From Moraxellaceae bacterium (GTDB taxonomy: Bacteria; Pseudomonadota; Gammaproteobacteria; Pseudomonadales; Moraxellaceae): a DNA stretch of 6,154 bases. Below the pieces are notes generated by a model, which worked only from the letters and a program-made list of their open reading frames with translations, was not told the DNA's origin and did no database searches. This document shows positions 1 to 4,665 of this stretch, one piece after another (position 1 is the stretch's first letter; every line of letters begins with the position of its first letter). Position numbers and translations under genes: made by a program. Location: assembly GCA_030146505.1 (NCBI GenBank), contig JASLCO010000295.1, positions 1 to 6,154 on the forward strand, given 5' to 3'.

Positions 1-302
1 TGCGGCGGGTGGGACTGGGCCAGCGTCTGCAGCACAAGCCGTCCGAGCTGTCCGGCGGCGAGCGCCAGCGCGTGGCGCTGGCGCGGGCGCTGGTGACGCA
101 GCCGGCCGTGGTGCTGGCTGACGAACCCACCGGTAATCTCGACAACGACACCTCGCAGGAAATCCAGGCGCTCCTGTTTGAGCTCAACCGCGAACTGGGC
201 ACCAGCCTGGTCATCGTCACGCACGACATGAGCTTGGCAGCGTCGGCCGGTCGCGTGCTGCGCATGGACCATGGCCGCCTGACCACGCCGGCCACGGCCT
301 GA
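1..302 (+). CDS. lolD: LolD, lipoprotein-release ABC transporter ATPase (C-terminal part only)
   Basis: ATP-binding subunit of the LolCDE complex. In this family it powers extraction of mature lipoproteins from the outer face of the inner membrane and their hand-over to LolA. The reading frame is open at the left edge, so the N-terminal half with Walker A is missing; 99 residues remain before the TGA at 300-302. Visible motifs, in order: ABC signature LSGGERQRVALARAL from position 48, Walker B VVLADEP from 108 with catalytic Glu at 123-125, D-loop GNLD, and H-loop VTHD with His at 222-224. The spacing and the short tail after the H-loop (RVLRMDHGRL) match LolD rather than larger importer ATPases. 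A MacB-type or FtsE-type ATPase is the main alternative, and the lost N-terminus prevents full exclusion. The GTG at 9 is an internal Val codon, not a start. The gene converges on the minus-strand DUF2062 gene. Confidence 0.88.
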   Translation, partial: RRVGLGQRLQHKPSELSGGERQRVALARALVTQPAVVLADEPTGNLDNDTSQEIQALLFELNRELGTSLVIVTHDMSLAASAGRVLRMDHGRLTTPATA

Positions 303-313
303 TCTCTTCCTGT

Positions 314-389
314 AGGTGCGAATTCATTCGCACATCTGCTGCAGTCTCTGCACTTTGAACGACAACAGCGTGCGAATGAATTCGCACCT
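314..389. repeat. Inverted pair of palindromic REP-like elements (REPIN-like doublet)
   Basis: The left arm (314-333) and right arm (370-389) are perfect 20-bp reverse complements separated by 36 bp. Each arm contains an 18-bp near-perfect palindrome, GTGCGAATTCATTCGCAC on the plus strand at 316-333, with 8-bp half-sites around a 2-nt centre. The left copy is preceded by GTAGG (312-316). The right copy, read on the minus strand, is preceded by GCAGG. A GTRG-like head plus a short palindrome, paired in opposite orientation, is the known layout of REP/REPIN elements mobilised by RAYT transposases in Pseudomonas and relatives. The pair fills nearly the whole gap between the convergent stops at 302 and 393, a usual REP location. 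It could also fold as one long hairpin and end transcription from both sides, although no T-run follows. Copy number elsewhere in the genome cannot be seen from here. Confidence 0.75.
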
Positions 390-392
390 GCT

Positions 393-938
393 TCAGGTTT
401 TGCGCAGTTTTCGGGCTTCCTGCCTTTGCTGCCAGGCGCGCGCCACATGCCAGCGCCAGAACAGGCGCATCAGCACATAGCCCGTGCAGGCCATGACAAA
501 TCCCACACTCACGGCTCCCAGTGCGACTGGCGCCAGATAGCGCGACAGTGAAGGCGAGGCGCTGTCGCTGCCCAGGCTGCTGATCCAGTGTCCGAGTTCG
601 GTCATGCCCGGCATGGGCAGGCCCAGCATATGTGTGCCTACCCGACAGGCCAGCCAGAGCAGCGGCAACAGCGTGAAAGGATTGCTGGTCCAGACCAGGG
701 CAATGGTCAGCGGCAGGTTGACGCGGAACAGCAGGGCCAGGCCGGCAGCCAGCCCCATTTGCAGCGGGATGGGCAGCATGGAGCAGAGCAGTCCCCAGAA
801 GACGGCGCCGGCGGCCGAGCGCCGGTTCATGTGCCAAAGGCTGGGATCGGCCAGGCGCTTGCCCAGAAAACGCAGGGAAGGATGCTGGCTCAGGCGTTCG
901 GGCTCGGGCAGGTAGCGGCGTAGCAGTTGCTTGGGCAT
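393..938 (-). CDS. DUF2062 small inner-membrane protein
   Basis: A 181-residue protein of the DUF2062 family, whose biochemical role is not established. The family core is clear: MNRRSAAGAVFWGLLCSMLPIP at about residues 37-58, then QMGLAAGLALLFRVNLP, then the conserved TSNPFT-like segment at 84-89. Hydrophobic stretches at about 43-70, 77-98 and 137-158 suggest two or three membrane helices. The N-terminus is basic (RR at 7-8, KR at 27-28), and the C-terminal tail is strongly basic (WQQRQEARKLRKT), probably cytoplasmic. The ATG at 936-938 is the only good start: no ATG or GTG lies just upstream in frame. It lacks an obvious Shine-Dalgarno sequence. The gene points away from comEC and towards lolD, so it is a separate transcription unit wedged between plus-strand envelope genes. 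From memory, a DUF2062 gene next to comEC also occurs in Pseudomonas. Confidence 0.85.
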   Translation of the reverse strand: MPKQLLRRYLPEPERLSQHPSLRFLGKRLADPSLWHMNRRSAAGAVFWGLLCSMLPIPLQMGLAAGLALLFRVNLPLTIALVWTSNPFTLLPLLWLACRVGTHMLGLPMPGMTELGHWISSLGSDSASPSLSRYLAPVALGAVSVGFVMACTGYVLMRLFWRWHVARAWQQRQEARKLRKT

Positions 939-953
939 GCGGGGGGCAGTCGT

Positions 954-975
954 GATGGCGGGCGCGCCATCTTTT
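954..975 (+). terminator. Possible intrinsic terminator in the divergent gap
   Basis: A perfect 7-bp stem GATGGCG (954-960) / CGCCATC (965-971) closes a GGCG tetraloop and is followed directly by TTTT (972-975). The U-tail lies only on the plus-strand side, so it would stop transcripts entering from lolD across the DUF2062 gene before they reach comEC. The T-run is short and the stem modest, so this may be chance in GC-rich DNA. The rest of the 144-bp gap (939-1082) shows no convincing promoter for either divergent gene. Confidence 0.3.
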
Positions 976-1082
976 CCAAAGGTGCGGCCGGGGTCAATGC
1001 TGTGTTGGCGGCGGGTGGAAAGCCGGCAGCCGGAATGGTCCTGCCGTGTTAAAAACAGGCTTGCCCTTCACAAGGATGTGTC

Positions 1083-3401
1083 ATGGCAATCCTCCTCGCT
1101 TTGGCTGCCGGCCTGCTCTTGCTGCCGCTGCTGCCAGTTTTGCCGCCGGTATGGCTGGCACCGCTGCTGGCCCTGTTTTCCTGGCTGTTCTTCCGTGGCC
1201 TGGGCTGGCGCAGCCTGCTGTGTCTGGCGGCCTTGCTGACCACGTTTTCCTGGTCGGTGCTGCAGGCCCGGCAGGCGCTGGATGCACGCCTGCCGGCGCG
1301 CTGGGAAGGGATCGAACTGGTGGCCAGTGGTGTGGTCAGTGGTTTGCCCGAGCCGGCCATGCACGGCCAGCGTTTCCGTTTCCGGCCCCGGGGCTTGCAG
1401 GGGCCCGCAGGCGAGGTGATTGCCGTAAGCGGCGAATTCCAGCTGTTTTCGGCCTTGCCGGCGCCGGTATTGCCGCAGTCGGTCTGCCGCTTGCAATTGC
1501 GGCTCAAGCGGCCGCATGGAGCGGCCAATCCGGGTGGTTTTGATTACGAGCTCTGGCTGCTTTCCGAAAACGTCACCGCAACGGGGACTGTCAAATCCCT
1601 GTACTGCGAAGCTCCTGCGCGTGCCGGCATGGATGGTCTGCGCTGGCGTTTGCGCCAGGTTTTCCTGCGTGATTTTCCGGACGCCGCGCAGGCCGGTGTC
1701 TTGCTGGCGCTGATCACGGGGGATCGCGCCCTGATTGCGGCTGAAGACTGGGAGCGCTACGTCGCCACGGGTGTCGTGCATCTCATGGCGATTTCCGGGC
1801 CCCACATCACGCTGCTGGGCATGCTCTCGGCCCTGCTGGTGTTGTGGCTGCTGCGTTTCTTTCCTGCGCTGGGCCTGCACTGTCCCCTGCACAAGCCAGC
1901 CTTGCTGGCCGGTTTCCTGGTGGCGCTGCTCTACAGCCTGGTGGCGGGATTTTCCGTACCCACGGAGCGCACGCTCATCATGCTGGCCGTGGTCCTGCTC
2001 GCAACCGGCAGCCGGCGCAGGTTGCCGCCGCTGGTGATTTTGCTGCTGGCCTTGCTGGCGGTATTGCTGTGGTCGCCGTTGGCCGTGCATGCCGCCGGTT
2101 TCTGGCTGTCCTTCGGTGCCGTGGCCATCCTGCTGTTGGCCGGGCAGGCGCGACGCGAGCGGCCCTGGTGGCAGCAGGCCATCATGGTGCAATTGCTGAT
2201 GTCGCTATTGCTCCTGCCGCTGACGCTGTGGTTTTTCGAGCGCGCCAGCCTGGTGGCGCCACTGGCCAATCTGCTGGCCATTCCCCTCATTACCTTTGTC
2301 GTGGTGCCGGCCGGTCTGGCTGGATTGCTCGCCTGGCTGTTGTCGGCCGATGCGCTGGCGCATTTTCTCTGGCAGGCCGGCATGGCAGTGCTGCGTCTGC
2401 TGGATGCGGCACTGGCGCAGATGCAGTCCTGGTCCTGGGCCAGCATGGACTGGAGCGTGCCCGGCTGGTGTGGCCTGGTCTTCCTGTGCCTGGCCATCCT
2501 TTGTCTGGTACAGCCCTTGCGTCCGGCATGGCGCGCGTTGGCGCCCTTGTTCCTGCTGCCGCTGTTCCTGCGTCCGGAGGGCGTGCCGGCCGGCCAGTTG
2601 CGGGTGATGGTGGTGGATGTGGGACAAGGCCTGGCGGTGCTGCTGCAAACCTCCCGCCACCAACTGCTTTACGACACCGGCCCCTCCTTCGGCCCGGACA
2701 GCGACGCCGGCGCCCGCCATGTGCTGCCGGCCTTGCACCAGTCGGGCATCTACCATCTGGATGCGCTGCTGCTCAGCCATGATGACAGTGACCATACCGG
2801 TGGCGCGGCTTCCGTGTTGCGGCGCATGCCGGTGGGGGCGGGCTACGGGGCGCGACCGCAAGCCCTGGCGATTCCCGCTGGCCTGCGCTGGCAGGATTGC
2901 CGCGCTGGCGGGCACTGGAGATGGGATGGCTGGGATTTTGATTTCCTCTATCCGGGCGCCAGCGAATGGCAGCAGGCGCGCAGTGACAACAATCGTTCCT
3001 GTGTATTGCGGGTGAGTCGCCAGGGCGCTGCCATTCTCTTGCCGGGCGATCTGGAAAGCACGGCTGAGCAAGTGCTGATGGCGCGATTGCCGCCATCGGC
3101 CTTGCGCGCCGATGTGCTGGTGCTGGGGCACCATGGCAGCCGCAATGCCAGTTCAACGGCCTGGCTGCAGACAGTGCAGCCGCGGCTGGCGATCGTGTCG
3201 GCGGGGTATCGCAATGCCTTTCGCCATCCCAGCGCGGCCCTGCTGGAGCGGCTGCGTGCCGCCGGCATTCCCTGGCGCAATACCGCCGAGGCCGGTGCTC
3301 TCACGCTGGTGCTGGAACCGGACGCCGGCGTGCGTGTCTCCGGGTTTCGCCACGAGGCCGGCCACTATTGGCAAGATGGTGAATCGGCAAGCATTTTTTG
3401 A
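1083..3401 (+). CDS. comEC: ComEC/Rec2 family DNA-uptake channel
   Basis: Full-length (772 residues) polytopic inner-membrane protein that carries single-stranded DNA into the cytoplasm during natural transformation. The ATG at 1083 has AAGGA at 1072-1076, six bases upstream. Domains in order: very hydrophobic N-terminus (about 1-60); soluble DUF4131 region ending in ANPGGFDYELWL; Competence domain from about residue 195, with GDR at 213-215 and HLMAISGPHI around 233-242, then many membrane helices to about residue 500; C-terminal metallo-beta-lactamase-like domain. The latter shows DVGQG (512-516), SHDDSDHTGG (565-574), LPGD ending at Asp656, GHHGS (682-686) and His715, so the expected metal ligands appear present. 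In related proteins this domain is proposed to degrade the non-transported strand. The usual ISGLHI motif reads ISGPHI. No frameshift is seen, so it looks functional. Enterobacterial YcaI, a homologue also next to msbA, is the same family; actual competence here is inferred only. Confidence 0.95.
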   Translation: MAILLALAAGLLLLPLLPVLPPVWLAPLLALFSWLFFRGLGWRSLLCLAALLTTFSWSVLQARQALDARLPARWEGIELVASGVVSGLPEPAMHGQRFRFRPRGLQGPAGEVIAVSGEFQLFSALPAPVLPQSVCRLQLRLKRPHGAANPGGFDYELWLLSENVTATGTVKSLYCEAPARAGMDGLRWRLRQVFLRDFPDAAQAGVLLALITGDRALIAAEDWERYVATGVVHLMAISGPHITLLGMLSALLVLWLLRFFPALGLHCPLHKPALLAGFLVALLYSLVAGFSVPTERTLIMLAVVLLATGSRRRLPPLVILLLALLAVLLWSPLAVHAAGFWLSFGAVAILLLAGQARRERPWWQQAIMVQLLMSLLLLPLTLWFFERASLVAPLANLLAIPLITFVVVPAGLAGLLAWLLSADALAHFLWQAGMAVLRLLDAALAQMQSWSWASMDWSVPGWCGLVFLCLAILCLVQPLRPAWRALAPLFLLPLFLRPEGVPAGQLRVMVVDVGQGLAVLLQTSRHQLLYDTGPSFGPDSDAGARHVLPALHQSGIYHLDALLLSHDDSDHTGGAASVLRRMPVGAGYGARPQALAIPAGLRWQDCRAGGHWRWDGWDFDFLYPGASEWQQARSDNNRSCVLRVSRQGAAILLPGDLESTAEQVLMARLPPSALRADVLVLGHHGSRNASSTAWLQTVQPRLAIVSAGYRNAFRHPSAALLERLRAAGIPWRNTAEAGALTLVLEPDAGVRVSGFRHEAGHYWQDGESASIF

Positions 3402-3424
3402 GGATGAGGGCGGGTCTGCCGTGC

Positions 3425-3453
3425 TTGGCGGGGTAGGGTTTAACCGGTAAAGT
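3425..3453 (+). promoter_or_regulatory. Candidate sigma-70 promoter for the exbB-exbD(-msbA) unit
   Basis: TTGGCG (3425-3430) and TAAAGT (3448-3453) are separated by exactly 17 bp. Each hexamer matches four of six consensus bases. The spacer and its edge contain small palindromes (GGTTTAACC at 3437-3445, ACCGGT at 3443-3448) that could be an operator, but they are short. The position, 24 bp after the comEC stop and 56 bp before the exbB ATG, is sensible. Matches of this quality occur by chance. Confidence 0.35.
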
Positions 3454-3464
3454 AGCTGCGATTT

Positions 3465-3488
3465 TGCCGGGCCTGTCCCGGTATTTTT
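3465..3488 (+). terminator. U-tailed GC hairpin between comEC and exbB
   Basis: CCGGG (3467-3471) and CCCGG (3477-3481) form a 5-bp all-GC stem with a CCTGT loop. A possible G-U and an outer T-A pair extend it by two, and the tail reads TATTTTT. It could be the comEC terminator. It also lies just downstream of the candidate promoter at 3425-3453, so it may instead sit at the very 5' end of the exbB transcript as a leader hairpin. The stem is short, so termination efficiency is doubtful. Confidence 0.35.
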
Positions 3489-3493
3489 ACGAC

Positions 3494-3498
3494 GGGAG
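3494..3498 (+). promoter_or_regulatory. Ribosome binding site that fixes the exbB start
   Basis: GGGAG at 3494-3498 lies ten bases before the ATG at 3509. It favours this ATG over the in-frame TTG at 3464, which has no Shine-Dalgarno sequence and would add 15 residues (PGLSRYFYDGSTGL-like) that run through the hairpin at 3465-3488. ExbB-type proteins of this subfamily typically begin MWEL, as here. Confidence 0.6.
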
Positions 3499-3508
3499 TA
3501 CAGGTCTG

Positions 3509-4186
3509 ATGTGGGAGCTTATCAAGGCGGGTGGCTGGTTGATGCTGCCGATTCTTCTGGCATCCACCCTGGCACTGGCGATCAGCCTTGAACGTGCCTG
3601 GTCATTGCGGACCACCCGCGTGGCACCGCCGGACCTCTTGGCCCGGGTATGGAAATGGATCAAGGCGGGCCAGCTTGATGCTGCCCGGATCAAGGAGCTG
3701 CGCGCAGACTCCCCGCTGGGTGAAATCCTCGCGGCCGGCCTGCTCAATTCCAAGCACGGCCGCGAAATCATGAAGGAAAGCATCGAGGAGGCCGGCTCCC
3801 ATGTCGTGCACGAACTGGAGCGCTATCTTTCCCTGCTCGGTACCATTGCCGTGATTTCGCCGCTCCTCGGCCTGCTCGGTACCGTGGTTGGCATCATTGA
3901 AGCCTTCATGGCGGTCACCTCCAGTGGCATGAATGACCCCACCATGCTGGCCGGCGGCATTTCCAAGGCCCTCATCACCACGGCCGGCGGTATTGCTGTG
4001 GCCATTCCCGCTCTGGTCATGCACCGCTGGTTTACCCGCCACATCACCAGCATGACGGTGGAGATGGAACAGCAGGCCATCAAGTTGGTTGACATCGTGC
4101 ATGGCGACCGTGAAGTGGACTTCCAGGAAAAGGCCGCGCCTGCCAAGCCGGCCCGCGATGCCAAGGCGCAGGGGACGACGGCGTGA
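3509..4186 (+). CDS. exbB: ExbB/TolQ/MotA-type proton channel subunit
   Basis: A 225-residue inner-membrane protein of the ExbB/TolQ/MotA family. These subunits oligomerise around an ExbD/TolR dimer and convert proton-motive force into mechanical work on a periplasmic partner. Three membrane helices fit the family: about 8-28 (GGWLMLPILLASTLALAISLE), 109-134 (LLGTIAVISPLLGLLGTVVGIIEAFM) and 151-171 (ISKALITTAGGIAVAIPALVM). The LLGT...GLLGTVVG and GGISKALITTAGG segments are the conserved channel signature. A cytoplasmic stretch lies between helices 1 and 2, and the tail is Lys/Ala/Pro-rich. The gene overlaps the ExbD-type gene by four bases (GTGA), indicating translational coupling. The symbol denotes the family only: no tonB, tolA or receptor gene is visible, so a role in TonB-dependent uptake is not supported. 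A short chain length and sequence argue against MotA. Confidence 0.9.
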   Translation: MWELIKAGGWLMLPILLASTLALAISLERAWSLRTTRVAPPDLLARVWKWIKAGQLDAARIKELRADSPLGEILAAGLLNSKHGREIMKESIEEAGSHVVHELERYLSLLGTIAVISPLLGLLGTVVGIIEAFMAVTSSGMNDPTMLAGGISKALITTAGGIAVAIPALVMHRWFTRHITSMTVEMEQQAIKLVDIVHGDREVDFQEKAAPAKPARDAKAQGTTA

Positions 4187-4605
4187 AATTCCGGCGTCCG
4201 GTCCAGGACTCGCTGGAAATCAATCTCACTCCGCTGATTGACTGCCTGCTTTTCCTCATCATCTTCTTCATGCTGTCCACCACCTTCACCAAGGCCAGCA
4301 AGCTGCAGATCAGCCTGCCCGAGGCCAAGGGCGAGGCGGCGGCTCCTGCGGCTGCGCAATCCATTGAAGTGTCGATCAGCTCGACTGGCGACTACGCTGT
4401 CAACGGCCAGGTGCTGGCCAGCAAGCAGGCGGTGAGCCTGCGTTCCGCCATCGAAAAAGCCAGTGAAGGCAGCCGCGACATCCCCTTCCTGATTTCTGCC
4501 GACGGCAACACACCGCACCAGGCCGTGGTCACTGTCATGGATGTGGCCGGCCAGATGGGCTTCCAGAGCCTCAGCATCAGCACACGGCAGCCGGACGACA
4601 AATAA
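4183..4605 (+). CDS. exbD: ExbD/TolR-type proton channel subunit
   Basis: A 140-residue partner of the preceding ExbB-type protein. It has a short cytoplasmic N-terminus, one membrane helix (about 16-36, TPLIDCLLFLIIFFMLSTTF) and a periplasmic domain of about 100 residues. Asp20 in LTPLIDCLLFL sits where the protonatable Asp of ExbD/TolR lies, so the channel should be energised. The periplasmic part ends with the usual ExbD fold pattern (VSISSTGDYAVNG..., IPFLISADGNTPHQAVVTVMDVAGQMGF). Translation starts at GTG 4183 inside the exbB stop (GTGA), with AGGGGA about six bases upstream. The stop TAA is at 4603-4605. A TolR assignment is less likely because no tolA, tolB or pal gene is adjacent. 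Coupling to msbA 60 bp downstream suggests one operon. Confidence 0.92.
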   Translation: MKFRRPVQDSLEINLTPLIDCLLFLIIFFMLSTTFTKASKLQISLPEAKGEAAAPAAAQSIEVSISSTGDYAVNGQVLASKQAVSLRSAIEKASEGSRDIPFLISADGNTPHQAVVTVMDVAGQMGFQSLSISTRQPDDK

Positions 4606-4635
4606 AAGTCCGGCCGTTTCGTGTTCCGTACACAC

Positions 4636-4649
4636 GGCTCCTTGGAGCC
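4636..4649 (+). promoter_or_regulatory. Hairpin enclosing the best Shine-Dalgarno sequence before msbA
   Basis: GGCTCC (4636-4641) and GGAGCC (4644-4649) are perfect 6-bp reverse complements around TT, which folds as a 5-bp stem with a CTTG loop. The right arm contains GGAG (4644-4647), the only strong ribosome-binding sequence in the exbD-msbA gap. A second weak stem, CGTGT (4620-4624) / ACACG (4632-4636), adjoins it. No T-run follows, so this is not a classical terminator. The fold is seen in the sequence; any role in translation control is inferred. Confidence 0.4.
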
Positions 4650-4665
4650 TGCATGCAGATTGCCC

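Noticed and set aside
217..837. A 206-codon minus-strand frame overlapping DUF2062 and the lolD end
   Set aside because: It overlaps the DUF2062 frame that has the family motifs (NRRS, LPIP, TSNPFT) and crosses the REP-like repeat and the lolD 3' end.
939..1082. Promoters for DUF2062 and comEC in the divergent gap
   Set aside because: TTG-like hexamers exist, but I could not find a -10 element at acceptable spacing good enough to support a call.
1068..3134. Long minus-strand open frames (374 and 309 codons) opposite comEC
   Set aside because: They lie entirely antisense to a gene with clear family motifs. Their translations are Gln/His/Arg-rich with no recognisable domain, as expected for shadow frames in GC-rich coding DNA.
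3464..3508. TTG start for exbB adding 15 residues
   Set aside because: No Shine-Dalgarno sequence. The added peptide is unlike family N-termini and runs through a hairpin, while ATG 3509 has GGGAG upstream.
3833..3883. Direct repeat CTGCTCGGTACC (3833-3844 and 3872-3883)
   Set aside because: It encodes the two LLGT segments of the conserved second helix of ExbB-type proteins, so it reflects protein sequence rather than a DNA element.
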